From an uncultured Dehalococcoidia bacterium (GTDB taxonomy: Bacteria > Chloroflexota > Dehalococcoidia > Tepidiformales > Tepidiformaceae): a stretch of 64,000 bases of DNA. A model generated the notes under the pieces. That model was given only the letters and a program-made list of their open reading frames with translations, did no database searches and was not told the origin of the DNA. Both the position numbers and the translations under genes were made by a program. The stretch spans positions 62,001 through 126,000 of the forward strand of contig CALLPC010000015.1 in NCBI GenBank assembly GCA_938015525.1, written 5' to 3'. Positions 8,573-17,996 of this stretch are shown here, piece after piece (within the stretch, counting starts at the first letter, position 1; the number at the start of each line of letters is the position of its first letter).

Positions 8573-8597
8573 GCCGGGGGCGGAGCCGGCCGCCCGG

Positions 8598-9065
8598 TCA
8601 GAACGGTTTGAAGACGGCGAGCCAGGCGAGGAGGGGGACGCTGAGGACGAGGATGGTGCCGAAGACGATCGGCACGCGGTCCTCGAGGACGGTGCGGAGC
8701 TCTTCGGTTTCTTCGCCCTTTTTCTGGGCGACGAGGGCGGCGAGGCGGGCGCGACGGAGGCCGAAGCCGAGGAGGGGGAGGCAGACGAAGTAGAAGAAGA
8801 TGTAGAGGAGGGTGAGGACGCCGAGCCAGGCGTCCTCGAGGAAGTTGTACCCGGCAGCGACGGCCCAGAAGAAGCCGGTGATGCCGCTGGCCATGGCGCC
8901 GGGGAGGAGGACGCGGGTCTCGTTGTTGGCGGCTTCGATGAGGAGGGTGGCGCGGTAGCGGAGGTCGGTGGCGGCCCAGGCGCGGAGGATGAGGGGGTAG
9001 GTGGCACCGAGGCCGGCGCCGAGCCAGATGAGGGAGAGGACGTGGACGATGCGCCACCAGTCCAA
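8598..9065 (-). CDS. small integral membrane protein (DUF2269-like)
   Basis: A 155-residue protein with four predicted membrane helices (roughly 5-27, 47-70, 75-97 and 130-150) and a Lys/Glu-rich cytoplasmic loop (AQKKGEETEELRTVLEDR) before the last helix. The pattern resembles predicted integral membrane proteins of the DUF2269 kind; this is a topology match, not a strong one. I chose the TTG at 9063-9065 because GGAGG sits six bases upstream of it; an upstream ATG at 9113 would place the start inside a hairpin. Function unknown. Last gene of a minus-strand run that begins at the riboswitch. Confidence 0.7.
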   Translation of the reverse strand: MDWWRIVHVLSLIWLGAGLGATYPLILRAWAATDLRYRATLLIEAANNETRVLLPGAMASGITGFFWAVAAGYNFLEDAWLGVLTLLYIFFYFVCLPLLGFGLRRARLAALVAQKKGEETEELRTVLEDRVPIVFGTILVLSVPLLAWLAVFKPF

Positions 9066-9086
9066 CGGGGGCCTCCGGGCGTGCGA

Positions 9087-9116
9087 GGGGTGCGAAGCGC
9101 GGCGGCTTCGCACCCC
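9087..9116. terminator. hairpin between 9149 and 8598 genes
   Basis: Perfect 12-bp stem (9087-9098 with 9105-9116, GGGGTGCGAAGC arm) with a 6-base loop, after the kinase-like gene and before the RBS of the membrane gene. It could terminate or attenuate minus-strand transcription; there is no T-run. Confidence 0.6.
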
Positions 9117-9148
9117 AGACTAGGGAGCAGCGGCGGCTCGGTCGAGTT

Positions 9149-9799
9149 TCAGGCGGCGGCGGGCTGGAGGAGTTCGACGGCGCCGAGGATGACGCGTGCG
9201 GCGGCGGCGGGCTCGAGCCTGTCGGTGTTGACGACGAGGTCGTAGCTGGCCGGGCTGAGCCAGTCGGCGCCGAAGTATTCGCGGAAGTAGGCAACGCGCT
9301 CGCGGTCCGTGCGGTTGATGACGTCGCGGGCGGTGGCTTCATCGCAGGCCATCTGCTGCGTGAGGCGGCTGATGCGGGGGCCTTCGCTGCCGGCAACGAG
9401 CACCCGGAAGACGCCGGGCCGGTCGCGGAGCATGAACTGGGCGCCGTGGCCGAGGAAGACGACCCGGCCGTGGGCGGCGAAGTCCTCGACGACGTCCTGG
9501 ACGAGCTGCCGGTAATCGGCAGAGGTGAGGATGGGGGTGGCGCCGATGTTGACGGGCTCGCCCCACTGGACGGCGCCGGCGCCGGGGTTGCTGGCGAGGG
9601 CCTCGATGATGCGGGCGAAGAAGGAGGGACGGCGCTGGGCCTCGGCGATGGTCTCCGGGGAGACGCCGGCCTCGATGGCGGCTTCCTGGACGATGCGGTA
9701 ATCGAGCAGGCGGTAGCCGAGGGCGTCGGCGACGATGCGGGCGACCTCTTCGCCGCCGGTGCCGACCTGGCGGGCGATGGTGACGACGGTGACGGCCAT
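9149..9799 (-). CDS. cytidylate-kinase-like family protein
   Basis: A 216-residue P-loop kinase of the Cytidylate_kin2 family (PF13189). The N-terminus VVTIARQVGTGGEEVARIVADALGY (5-29) is the degenerate P-loop region with GTGG in place of GSGK, and GYRLLDYRIVQEAA follows as in the family. VVFLGHGAQFMLRD (about 113-126) is the second conserved core strand. Basic C-terminal lid residues (R-R near DVINRTDRERVAYFREYFG) match kinases that bind NMPs. True cytidylate kinase (cmk) is usually longer, so the substrate is open. It sits 14 bp after the lipoprotein gene and may belong to the same riboswitch-controlled transcript. Confidence 0.85.
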   Translation of the reverse strand: MAVTVVTIARQVGTGGEEVARIVADALGYRLLDYRIVQEAAIEAGVSPETIAEAQRRPSFFARIIEALASNPGAGAVQWGEPVNIGATPILTSADYRQLVQDVVEDFAAHGRVVFLGHGAQFMLRDRPGVFRVLVAGSEGPRISRLTQQMACDEATARDVINRTDRERVAYFREYFGADWLSPASYDLVVNTDRLEPAAAARVILGAVELLQPAAA

Positions 9800-9813
9800 G
9801 GGGACCTCCGGTG

Positions 9814-10338
9814 CTATTCGACGACGGTGACGTCGTCGGGCGAGGTGGCGGTGATGGTAAGGATTCCGCCGCGGTCTTCAACCGTGCCGCGGACGCAGAC
9901 CTCGCGGGCGGCGAAGCCTTTCGCCGGGTCGCCGGGGAAACTGCCGCGGCTGGCGGCGGGGATGATGACTTCGACGCGGAGGAGGGCATCGAGGGAGGCG
10001 CCGACGGCGAGGACGGCGTCGCCGTTGCGGTCGGCGGTGCCGAAGACGCGGCCCTGGAGTTCGATGGCTTCGCCGCGGTGGAGCCGCGCTTCGAGCGGGG
10101 CGACGGGATTCACACAGGTGAAGGTCGGTTCGAAGACGACGGGGCCCGGGCTGGCCGCGGGCGTGGGGCTGGCCGCGGGGGGTGTGCCGGCGGGGGCAGG
10201 GGTGGCAGCGGGGGTCTCGCCGCTGGCGGGCGTGGCGGTCGGTTCGGCCCGGTCGTCGCTGCCGCCGCAGGCCGAGAGCGCCAGGGCGGCGGCAGCGAGG
10301 CCTGCGGCGAGCAGCGGCCGCCAGCGGTGAAGCCGCAT
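9814..10338 (-). CDS. secreted lipoprotein with OB-like domain
   Basis: A 174-residue lipoprotein. A basic N-terminus, a hydrophobic core and the lipobox LSAC (about 20-23) mark a type II signal peptide. A Pro/Ala/Thr-rich linker (25-70) follows, then a beta-rich domain (FTCVNPVAPLEARLHRGEAIELQGRVFG...VEDRGGILTITAT) of OB-fold look with two cysteines that may form a disulphide. The ATG overlaps the stop of the preceding gene (TGATG at 10336-10340), so the two are translationally coupled. Function unknown; regulated, by position, by the upstream c-di-AMP riboswitch. Confidence 0.75.
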   Translation of the reverse strand: MRLHRWRPLLAAGLAAAALALSACGGSDDRAEPTATPASGETPAATPAPAGTPPAASPTPAASPGPVVFEPTFTCVNPVAPLEARLHRGEAIELQGRVFGTADRNGDAVLAVGASLDALLRVEVIIPAASRGSFPGDPAKGFAAREVCVRGTVEDRGGILTITATSPDDVTVVE

Positions 10339-10820
10339 CAGGAGGCCACCTCCAGCACCCGGCTGCCGGGGATGGCGACGGACGGTGTGAGCGCCGGCGA
10401 GAGGCGGTGGACGGGCCAGAGCAGGGTGCCGTGGGTGAACTCGGCTGTGGAAGGGTGGAACTCGACCGGGCCCGCGAGGCCGCAATCGACGGCGATTTCG
10501 CTGTTCAGTTCGCGGATGACGGCGCGGATTTCGTCGAAGCGGACGACCCGGAGGGAGATCGCCGGCGATTCGGGCGCCGCGTGGGCAGCGACCCCCGTCT
10601 GCGGATGCGGCGGGATGACGCCGTCGACCGGGAGGTGGACCTCGCAGACCAGGTCGCTGCGGACGCGGACGAAGGGGAGGCCGACGATTCGCTCGCCGGA
10701 GATGAGGGCCCAGGAGCGGAGGCGGGTGGCCGCTTCGATGACGCGGTGGAGGCTGAATTCCGCCTCGCGGAAGACGGTGCGGCGAGGAAGGATGGTGGAC
10801 GGGGAGATGGCGTACTGCAT
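10338..10820 (-). CDS. unknown protein, first gene behind c-di-AMP riboswitch
   Basis: A 160-residue protein I cannot assign. It starts at the ATG 10818-10820 with a strong RBS (GGAGG, 6-10 bp upstream); an in-frame upstream extension is Pro-rich and not credible. It looks soluble, mixed alpha/beta, without signal peptide: FREAEFSLHRVIEAATRLRSWALISGERIVGLPFVRVRSDLVCEVHLPV, then a second half SLRVVRFDEIRAVIRELNSEIAVDCG. Alternating strands and a single helix per half are faintly reminiscent of GyrI/SOUL-type effector-binding folds; that is a guess. It is the first gene after the riboswitch and is coupled to the lipoprotein gene. Confidence 0.7.
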   Translation of the reverse strand: MQYAISPSTILPRRTVFREAEFSLHRVIEAATRLRSWALISGERIVGLPFVRVRSDLVCEVHLPVDGVIPPHPQTGVAAHAAPESPAISLRVVRFDEIRAVIRELNSEIAVDCGLAGPVEFHPSTAEFTHGTLLWPVHRLSPALTPSVAIPGSRVLEVAS

Positions 10821-10889
10821 GCGCGTTCCTCCTGTGCGCGGTGGGGCCGGGCTGCGGGGCAGCGGCGGCCGGTGCGGATGGATGAGAGG

Positions 10890-11030
10890 AGGCAACGCTC
10901 CTCCGAACGCCTACGGGGTTAGCTGACGGGTTCGGCGTCGGAAGTCGCCGTCCTTCCAGCCCGGAAGGATGCACCCCAGGGAGTGGGTCCCCCGTTCCCG
11001 GCGGGCGCCGGGATTCGGCAGGGTCAACGT
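10890..11030 (-). ncRNA. c-di-AMP riboswitch (ydaO/yuaA type)
   Basis: On the minus strand the 5' part has GCCGAATCCCGGCG, a C/G-rich stem and the GGGGGACCCACTCCCTGGGG element. The centre holds a GGAAGGACGGCGACTTCC-like hairpin. The 3' part contains GTCAGCTAACCCCGTAGGCG (10908-10927), the hallmark core of this family. The order and sequences match the actinobacterial ydaO RNAs upstream of rpf genes. The aptamer ends about 70-85 bases before the start at 10820. In known members c-di-AMP binding switches expression off. GGAGG/CCTCC halves just after the aptamer (minus 10880-10905) could pair with the RBS region. Boundaries are approximate. Confidence 0.88.
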
Positions 11031-11218
11031 ACCACACGGCCGGGCCTGCTGGACCGGCCTTGACCTTGGTTGATATGGGGTTGTAACGGCCCGGGGGTGC
11101 GCCGTTACCGGGGGGACCGGACGCGGACGATGAGCTCCATCCCGGCCTGTCGATGGCCGGGGATATCGCAGGAGATTGGACACTCGCCGCGCTTCGGTGC
11201 AGCCGGCGGCTGATCGGC

Positions 11219-11224
11219 TAGGAT
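11219..11224 (+). promoter_or_regulatory. -10-like TAGGAT of a possibly leaderless mRNA
   Basis: TAGGAT ends six bases before the ATG at 11231, so transcription would begin at or next to the start codon. No RBS is visible for this gene. The -35 region is unclear. Confidence 0.4.
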
Positions 11225-11230
11225 TGCGGC

Positions 11231-12481
11231 ATGCGGGAGCTTGCGAACGGGCCGGGGCACGACGATGTGGCGCTGCTGGTGGACTGGGAGAACCTGAAGT
11301 TCAGCCTGGTGCAGCGGAACCGGAAACCGAACGTGACGGCGCTGCGGGAGGCGGCCGAGCGGTTCGGGCGGGTGGCCTATGCGCGGGCGTACGCGGACTG
11401 GATGGACCCGGTGCAGGCGGGCGACCCGGCCTCGCTGTACACGGCGGGGCTGGAGCCGGTGTACGTGCTGACGCGCCGGTACACGACGGCGGAGGGGGAG
11501 ACGCGCATCCAGAACTCGGTGGATGTGCGGCTGGCGGTGGACTGTGTGGAGGCGAGCCACCTCTACCCGAACATCGGGACGTTCGTGATCGCCTCGGGCG
11601 ATCACAGCTTTTTCCATGTGGTGACGCTGCTGCGGGCGCGCGGGAAGCGGGTCGTGGTGATCGGGGTTTCGTGGGCGACCTCGGCGCAGCTGGTGCAGCA
11701 GGCGGATGTGGTGCTGTATTACGACCTGGACGTGGAGCCGGAGGTGGAGCGGGCGGGGGCGGCCCCGCCGGGGGAGCCGGTGGCGGTGGCGAAGGTGGAG
11801 CCGCGGCTGGCTGCAGCGGCGGCGCGGGCGCTCGAGCTGGCGCAGGCGAAGGGGCCGGTTGCGGCGGAGCCGCGGGAGCTGGTCGACGTGCTCGGGCTGG
11901 TGCTGACGATCGTGGAGGAGTTTCGGCGGGACGGGCGCGACCTGCCGCTTTCGCTGGTGGGGCAGGAGCTGCAGAAGCGGATGCCGCAGGCCGAGTTTCA
12001 GCGGCTGGCGCGGGGCCGGGCGGGCGATTTTGCGCGGGCCCTCCACGAATCCGGCCTCGTGAAGGTGGTGAACGCCGACTTCACGGACTGGCTGTTTTTG
12101 CCGACGGAGCGGGCGGAGGCGACCGGGCGGCCGCGGAACGCGATGCCGGAACCGGGGCGGTACGACTACGCCCGCTTCAACTACAACGACCTGACGGACG
12201 AGCAGCGGCGGGCGGTCGTCGTCGCGATCCATGACGAGCGGTACAAGCCGGGGGTGAACTGGCTGACGTTCAACCGGGTCGTGGAGACGCTGAAGCCGGT
12301 GGTGCGGCGCGAGGAGACGGACGTGAAGAACCTCGTCAACAGCCTGATTTCGTGGGGGGTGCTGCGGGTGGCGGAGACGAAGGTGGGGCATGCGCCCGAT
12401 ACCGGCGCCCAGTACGAGTACCGGACGTTCGAGCTCGACCTCCAGAACCCGGACGTGCGCCGGGCGCTCCGCCTGGAGTAG
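11231..12481 (+). CDS. NYN-domain (PIN-like) RNase with C-terminal winged-helix region
   Basis: A 416-residue protein. Residues about 12-160 form an NYN/LabA-type PIN-fold domain: LLVDWEN (Asp18, Asn21), VDVRLAVD (Asp98, Asp104) and ASGDHSF (Asp124) supply the acidic metal site expected of a ribonuclease. After an Ala/Glu-rich linker, about 215-275 resembles an OST-HTH/LOTUS-like RNA-binding domain (LTIVEEFRRDGRDLPLSLVGQELQKRMP). A second winged-helix-like segment is at 310-400 (NRVVETLKPVVRREETDVKNLVNSLISWGVLRV). It likely processes RNA; the target is unknown. Convergent with pyrG (9 bp apart). Confidence 0.85.
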   Translation: MRELANGPGHDDVALLVDWENLKFSLVQRNRKPNVTALREAAERFGRVAYARAYADWMDPVQAGDPASLYTAGLEPVYVLTRRYTTAEGETRIQNSVDVRLAVDCVEASHLYPNIGTFVIASGDHSFFHVVTLLRARGKRVVVIGVSWATSAQLVQQADVVLYYDLDVEPEVERAGAAPPGEPVAVAKVEPRLAAAAARALELAQAKGPVAAEPRELVDVLGLVLTIVEEFRRDGRDLPLSLVGQELQKRMPQAEFQRLARGRAGDFARALHESGLVKVVNADFTDWLFLPTERAEATGRPRNAMPEPGRYDYARFNYNDLTDEQRRAVVVAIHDERYKPGVNWLTFNRVVETLKPVVRREETDVKNLVNSLISWGVLRVAETKVGHAPDTGAQYEYRTFELDLQNPDVRRALRLE

Positions 12482-12490
12482 CGCGGCCGG

Positions 12491-14116
12491 TCAGGCGGTG
12501 GCAGAGGCGGCAGCGCCGGCTGTGCGGCGGGCGAGGGCGGCGGCGATGAACTCCCGGAAGAGGGGATGGGGACGGTTGGGGCGGCTCTGGAGCTCGGGAT
12601 GGAACTGGGTGCCGAGCATGAACGGGTGGGCGGCGACTTCGGAGATTTCGACGAGGGCGCCATCGGGCGAGGTGCCGCTGACGCGGAGGCCGGCTTCTTC
12701 GAGGCGGAGGCGGTAGGCGTTGTTGAACTCCCAGCGGTGGCGGTGGCGCTCGCTGACGAGGTCGGCGCCGTAGGCGCGGTGGGCGAGGCTGCCGGGCAGG
12801 AGGCGGCAGGGATAGGCGCCGAGCCGCATGGTGCCGCCGAGGTTGACGACGCTGTGCTGCTCTTCGAGGAGGCTGATGACGGGGTGGGGGGTTTCGGGGT
12901 CGAACTCGGTGCTGTTGGCGCCGACGAGGCCGGCGACGTTGCGGGCGAACTCGGTGACGAGCGCCTGCATGCCGAGGCAGAGACCGAGGTAGGGCGTGCC
13001 GGTGGTGCGGCAGTACTCGGCGGCGCGGATTTTGCCTTCCCAGCCGCGTTCGCCGAAGCCGCCGGGGACGACGACGCCCTCGACGCCGGCGAGGAGGTCG
13101 GCCGGGGCGCGGGTCTCGAGCGCCTCGGCGGGCACCCAGCGGATGGCGACGTCGGCCTCGTGGGCGATGCCGGCGTGGACGAGCGCTTCTTTGACGGAGA
13201 TGTAGGCATCGCGGAGTTCGACGTATTTGCCGACGACGGCGATTTCGACGCTGTGCTTCGGGTGTTTGAGGCGGTGGACGAGGTCGCGCCACTCGGCGAG
13301 GTCGCGCTGGCCGCTGAGGCCGAGGCGGTCGAGGACGAAATCGCCGAGGCCGCGCTCTTCGAGGGTGATGGGGACTTCGTAGATGGTGTCGGCCGTTTCC
13401 ATGGGGATGACGGCGCGGGGTTCGACGTCGCAGAAGAGGGCGACCTTCTCGGTGATGTCGCGGGGGACGGGGTGGTCGCTGCGGAGGACGATGGCGTCGG
13501 GCTGGATGCCCTTGGAGCGGAGTTCGCGGACGGAGTGCTGGGTGGGCTTGGTCTTCAGTTCGCCGGTGGCGCCGACCCAGGGGAGGAAGCAGACGTGGAC
13601 GCTGAGGGTGGCGTCGCGGGGCTGTTCGTGGCGAATCTGGCGGATGGCTTCGATGAAGGTTTCGCCTTCGATATCGCCGACGGTGCCGCCGACTTCACAG
13701 ATGAGGACGTCGCAGCCGGCGCGCTCGGCGACGCCATAGATGCGGGCTTTGATCTCGTTGGTGAGGTGGGGGACCTGCTGGATGGTGCCGCCGAGGTAAT
13801 CGCCGCGCCGCTCGCGTTCGAGGACGGCGAGGTAGACCTGGCCGGAGGTGACGGAGGAGGCGGCTTCGAGGTCCTGGTCGATGAACCGCTCGTAGTGGCC
13901 GAGGTCGAGGTCGGTCTCGGCGCCGTCGACGGTGACGAAGACTTCCCCGTGCTGGTAGGGGGACATGGTGCCGGGGTCGACGTTGAGGTAGGGGTCGAGC
14001 TTCTGGATGGAGACCTTGATGCCGCGGGACTTGAGGATTCGGCCGAGGCTGGCGGTGGTGATGCCTTTGCCGACGGAGCTGACGACGCCGCCGGTGACGA
14101 AGATGAATTTCGGCAT
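12491..14116 (-). CDS. pyrG: CTP synthase
   Basis: Makes CTP from UTP, ATP and glutamine; a cytosolic tetramer. 541 residues, the usual length. The N-terminal synthetase domain starts [19 protein letters not shown] with the P-loop, [23 protein letters not shown], and the CTP/UTP loops ([11 protein letters not shown]). The C-terminal class I glutamine amidotransferase domain has the nucleophile elbow LGLCLGMQ, and a Glu-His pair near the end (FHPE). A good sigma-70-like promoter lies 31-59 bp upstream. Single gene, followed convergently by the NYN gene. Confidence 0.98.
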   Translation of the reverse strand: MPKFIFVTGGVVSSVGKGITTASLGRILKSRGIKVSIQKLDPYLNVDPGTMSPYQHGEVFVTVDGAETDLDLGHYERFIDQDLEAASSVTSGQVYLAVLERERRGDYLGGTIQQVPHLTNEIKARIYGVAERAGCDVLICEVGGTVGDIEGETFIEAIRQIRHEQPRDATLSVHVCFLPWVGATGELKTKPTQHSVRELRSKGIQPDAIVLRSDHPVPRDITEKVALFCDVEPRAVIPMETADTIYEVPITLEERGLGDFVLDRLGLSGQRDLAEWRDLVHRLKHPKHSVEIAVVGKYVELRDAYISVKEALVHAGIAHEADVAIRWVPAEALETRAPADLLAGVEGVVVPGGFGERGWEGKIRAAEYCRTTGTPYLGLCLGMQALVTEFARNVAGLVGANSTEFDPETPHPVISLLEEQHSVVNLGGTMRLGAYPCRLLPGSLAHRAYGADLVSERHRHRWEFNNAYRLRLEEAGLRVSGTSPDGALVEISEVAAHPFMLGTQFHPELQSRPNRPHPLFREFIAAALARRTAGAAASATA

Positions 14117-14146
14117 GGCCTCCTGCGTCCCCGGGGTGCTCTTCCG

Positions 14147-14175
14147 ATGCTACGGCGCGGGGTGGGCCCGGTCAA
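14147..14175 (-). promoter_or_regulatory. pyrG promoter
   Basis: On the minus strand TTGACC (14170-14175), 17 bp, TAGCAT (14147-14152), followed by about 30 bases and an AGGAGG RBS before the pyrG ATG at 14116. Confidence 0.6.
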
Positions 14176-14205
14176 CGAACATTTGTGTTACGGCGGACGG
14201 GGCGG

Positions 14206-14658
14206 TCAGGCAGGGCGGTTGCGGGCGGCGAGGCGCTGGCGGGCGAAGGTGGTGACCATATCGGCGATGCCCATGAGGCCCATGCCTTTGCCCATGGAGA
14301 CCTCTTTGCCGAAGACGGTGAAGACGCTGTCGCAGGGGACGGCGGCGACTTCTTCGAGGGGCTGGCCGGAGAGGGTTTCATCGAGGATGACGGCCCAGGC
14401 TTTTGCGGAGAGGCCCTGGGGGTTTTCGACGGCGAAGTGGAATTTGAGGGTGCCGTCGGGGAGGTCTTCGGCCCAGACGTAGGCATCGGATTCGCATTTC
14501 TGGACGTGGTGCTCTTCGGGGAAGGGGCGGGCGGCGATGTGCGGGGGGACTTCCCGGAAGCGGTCGGCGTACTCGATGAGCATCTCGATCCGCTCCTGGC
14601 GGTCGGCGAAGGCGAAATCGTCGATGACCTGCTGGAAGGCTTTGGGGGGCTGGGCCAT
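14206..14658 (-). CDS. SufE-family sulfur acceptor protein
   Basis: A 150-residue SufE-like protein. In Fe-S assembly SufE accepts persulfide from the cysteine desulfurase SufS and passes it to the scaffold. The conserved cysteine is Cys55 in HVQKCESDAYVWAED, equivalent to the GCQSQVW loop of SufE. DRQERIEMLIEYADRFREVPPH before it and the C-terminal SMGKGMGLMGIADMV match the family. The start at 14658 is chosen because the upstream codons are Arg/Pro noise. It lies 76 bp downstream of a rhodanese gene in the same direction, which suggests a shared sulfur-transfer role. Confidence 0.85.
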   Translation of the reverse strand: MAQPPKAFQQVIDDFAFADRQERIEMLIEYADRFREVPPHIAARPFPEEHHVQKCESDAYVWAEDLPDGTLKFHFAVENPQGLSAKAWAVILDETLSGQPLEEVAAVPCDSVFTVFGKEVSMGKGMGLMGIADMVTTFARQRLAARNRPA

Positions 14659-14734
14659 GGGGACGCTCCGGGGACGGGGTGCGGCGGGCAGCCGGGCCGC
14701 CCGCCGCACCGGGATGATCCAAGCGTAGCGAAGG

Positions 14735-15598
<864 letters not shown>

Positions 15599-15693
15599 GG
15601 GGGACCTCCGTGGTGTGGGCGAAGGGTCTCGGGGTGATTCCCGGGCGGAGTGTACCGCGGATCGCCCAGAAAGTCGAGTGACTGTGTCAACAA

Positions 15694-16506
15694 TCAGCCG
15701 GGGTTGAGGAAGTCGTCGCGGCCGGGGAGGCGGCGGCAGAGCTGGCCGCCGTCGACGGGGAGGTCGTGGCCGGTGATGAAGCTGGAGGCGTCGGAGGCGA
15801 GCCAGGTGATGGCTTCGACGACGTCGTCGACGGTGCCCATGCGGCGGAGGGGCGTTTCGCGGGTGAAGGCGCGGACGACGGGGGGGATGAACATGTGGGC
15901 GGTCATCGGGGTTTCGATGAGGCCTGGGGAGACGACGTTGACGCGGACGCCCTGGGGCCCGTATTCGAGGGCGGCGATGCGGGTGATGTGGTTGATGGCG
16001 GCTTTGGAGCCGCCGTAGGCGGCGAGGCCTTCGCCGACGAGCCGGGCGGTGATGGAGGAGACGGTGATGAGGGAGCCGCCGCCGGTGGCGGCCATGGCGT
16101 TGGCCATGTGGCGGATGAAGCCGACGGCGCCGAGGAACTGGACGCTGGCCATGGCGTAGAGGCGCTCGGGGGTGAGGTCGCGGATGGGGGTGCTCTGCTC
16201 GAAGCCGGCGCAGTTGAGGGCGACATCGAGGGTGCCGAAGCGGTCGAGGGCGGCCCGGGCGAGCGCTTCGACCTGGTCATCGCGGGTGATGTCGCAGGGG
16301 ATGGGGACGGCGCCGCAGGCGGCCGCGAGGGATTCGAGCTCGGGCTGGCGGCGGGCGGCGGCGATGACGGCCGCCCCTTCGCAGGCGAAGCGGAGGGCGG
16401 CGGCCCGGCCGATGCCGGAGGAGGCGCCGAGGACGACGGCGACCTTGCCGGCGAGGCGGCCGGGCGGGGTGCCGGGCCGGGCGGCGGGGGCGGGCTCCTC
16501 GCTCAT
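15694..16506 (-). CDS. SDR family oxidoreductase
   Basis: A 270-residue classical short-chain dehydrogenase/reductase. Cofactor motif GASSGIG at 27-33, the NCAG-type strand motif as NCAGFEQ, a catalytic Ser in TVSSITA, and YGGSK as the Tyr-Lys pair. An Arg after the second strand (AAARRQPE) suggests NADP(H). About 20 disordered residues precede the fold. Its ATG overlaps the stop of the CoA-transferase gene by 4 bp (ATGA), so it is the last gene of a coupled operon with a Rieske oxygenase. It probably oxidises or reduces an alcohol/ketone intermediate. Confidence 0.92.
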   Translation of the reverse strand: MSEEPAPAARPGTPPGRLAGKVAVVLGASSGIGRAAALRFACEGAAVIAAARRQPELESLAAACGAVPIPCDITRDDQVEALARAALDRFGTLDVALNCAGFEQSTPIRDLTPERLYAMASVQFLGAVGFIRHMANAMAATGGGSLITVSSITARLVGEGLAAYGGSKAAINHITRIAALEYGPQGVRVNVVSPGLIETPMTAHMFIPPVVRAFTRETPLRRMGTVDDVVEAITWLASDASSFITGHDLPVDGGQLCRRLPGRDDFLNPG

Positions 16507-17996
16507 TCGAGGCTCCCCCAGAGCTGTTTCGCCTGCTGGCGGAGCTCGGCGCGGAAGTCCGGGTGGGCGATGGCGATCAGCTCTTCGGCGCGCTGGCGGT
16601 GGTTCTTATCGAGCAGGCGGGCGATGCCGTACTCGGTGATGACGGTATCGGCGAGGTAGCGCGGGACGGTGACGAGGGTGCCCTCGGGGTGCTGGGCGAC
16701 GATCTTGGAGACGGTGCCTTCGAGCGCGGTGGAGCGGAGGACGGTGATGGCGCGGCCATCGGGGCAGAGGGCGGCGGAGAGGTGGGCATCGGGCTGGCCG
16801 CCGGTGCCGTTGACCATGTGGCCGCCGAAGCGGTCTTCGCTGGCGACCTGGCCGAGGAGGTCGACGGCGATGGCGCTGTTGATGGAGGTCATCTGGCGGT
16901 TCTGGGCCATGAGGAGGGGGTTGAGGAGGTAGTTCGAATCGTAGAGCTCGAAGGCGGGGTTATCGGCGATGATGCGGAGGTCGGTGCCGTCGCAGCCGGT
17001 CCAGGCGGTCGCGACGGCGCGGCCGCGGTGGATGCTCTTGCGGGCGCCGGTGAGGACGCCTTTCTCCCAGAGGCGGGCGAGGCCGGGGGAGCCGAGCTCG
17101 GTGTGGAGGCCGAGGTCGTGGGCGTGGTCGAAGGCGCCGGCCTTGAACATGAGGGAGCTGGGCTGGCCGACGCCGACCTGGATGGTGTCGCCGTCGCGGA
17201 TGAGGGTCTTGAGGTGGTCAGCGATCGCCTGGGCGGCTGGGTCGACGTCGGCGAGGCCGAAGGCCTGCTGGAGGATGCCGGGTGGCAAGAGGTGGTACAT
17301 GTCCTCGACGAGGGCGATCTGGTCGGGCGAGGCTTCGCCGAGCATCTTGAGGAGGGCGTCGCGGTGTTCGGGCGGGGCCTGGGTTTCGACGCGCTGGCGG
17401 ACGGCGGCGAGGTCGACGGGCTGGATGTAGCCATCGACGAAGGTCTCGATCTCGGAGACGTGAATCCAGGTATCGCCGAAGACGGGCTGGATGTTGGGGT
17501 CGATGGCGGCGATGGTGTGGCGGCAGCGGCGGACGTAGGCCTTCTTGTGCCACATATGGGGGCCGAAGTTGACGTAGCCCTTTTCGTTCGGGGGCGAGAC
17601 GGCGACGAGGAAGACGTCGGGGATGCGGGCTTCGGGCCGGCCGGCATCGAAGGCTTTGAAGCCGAGCATGAAGGTGTTGGGGAGGTAGGTGGCGATGCGC
17701 TGGTCGTGGGCGGGGCGGAGAGCATCGCCGATGAAGAGCTCGATCTCCTTTTCGCCTTTGGGGCCGCCGGGCGAGAAGATGGGCACTTCGCGCGGGGCGA
17801 GGCAGCGGATATCGACGCGCTCGAGCTGGCGGGCGCGCTCGAGGAGCGCCTGGGTGAGGACGCCGGGGCAGAGGATGCCGAGGCCGACGAGGTGGCCGTC
17901 CTGGACGACCTGGAGGGCCTCGGCGGGGCTTTTCTTGCGCGCTTCGAATTCGTCGCGCCAGTCGCTGTAGCGGCGGGTGGGGGTGGGGGTCGTCAT
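16503..17996 (-). CDS. acetyl-CoA hydrolase/transferase family (4-hydroxybutyrate CoA-transferase-like)
   Basis: A 497-residue family I CoA-transferase of the acetyl-CoA hydrolase/4-hydroxybutyrate CoA-transferase type. The N-domain (about 25-220) carries the GLGILCPGVLTQALLE and FLVAVSPPNEKGYVNFG motifs. The C-domain has QVGVGQPSS (the glycine loop that binds CoA) and LGLHTELGS, where the Glu is expected to form the glutamyl-CoA thioester. GTGGQPDAHLSA near 400 is the second CoA loop. It moves CoA onto or off an organic acid. Coupled by 4-bp overlaps to the 165-residue protein upstream and the SDR downstream. Confidence 0.92.
   Translation of the reverse strand: MTTPTPTRRYSDWRDEFEARKKSPAEALQVVQDGHLVGLGILCPGVLTQALLERARQLERVDIRCLAPREVPIFSPGGPKGEKEIELFIGDALRPAHDQRIATYLPNTFMLGFKAFDAGRPEARIPDVFLVAVSPPNEKGYVNFGPHMWHKKAYVRRCRHTIAAIDPNIQPVFGDTWIHVSEIETFVDGYIQPVDLAAVRQRVETQAPPEHRDALLKMLGEASPDQIALVEDMYHLLPPGILQQAFGLADVDPAAQAIADHLKTLIRDGDTIQVGVGQPSSLMFKAGAFDHAHDLGLHTELGSPGLARLWEKGVLTGARKSIHRGRAVATAWTGCDGTDLRIIADNPAFELYDSNYLLNPLLMAQNRQMTSINSAIAVDLLGQVASEDRFGGHMVNGTGGQPDAHLSAALCPDGRAITVLRSTALEGTVSKIVAQHPEGTLVTVPRYLADTVITEYGIARLLDKNHRQRAEELIAIAHPDFRAELRQQAKQLWGSLE

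Noticed and set aside
10911-11183. 90-codon open frame on the minus strand with HSLGCILPGWKDGDF
   Set aside because: It is the conceptual translation of the riboswitch itself; frames of this wording recur because the RNA is conserved.
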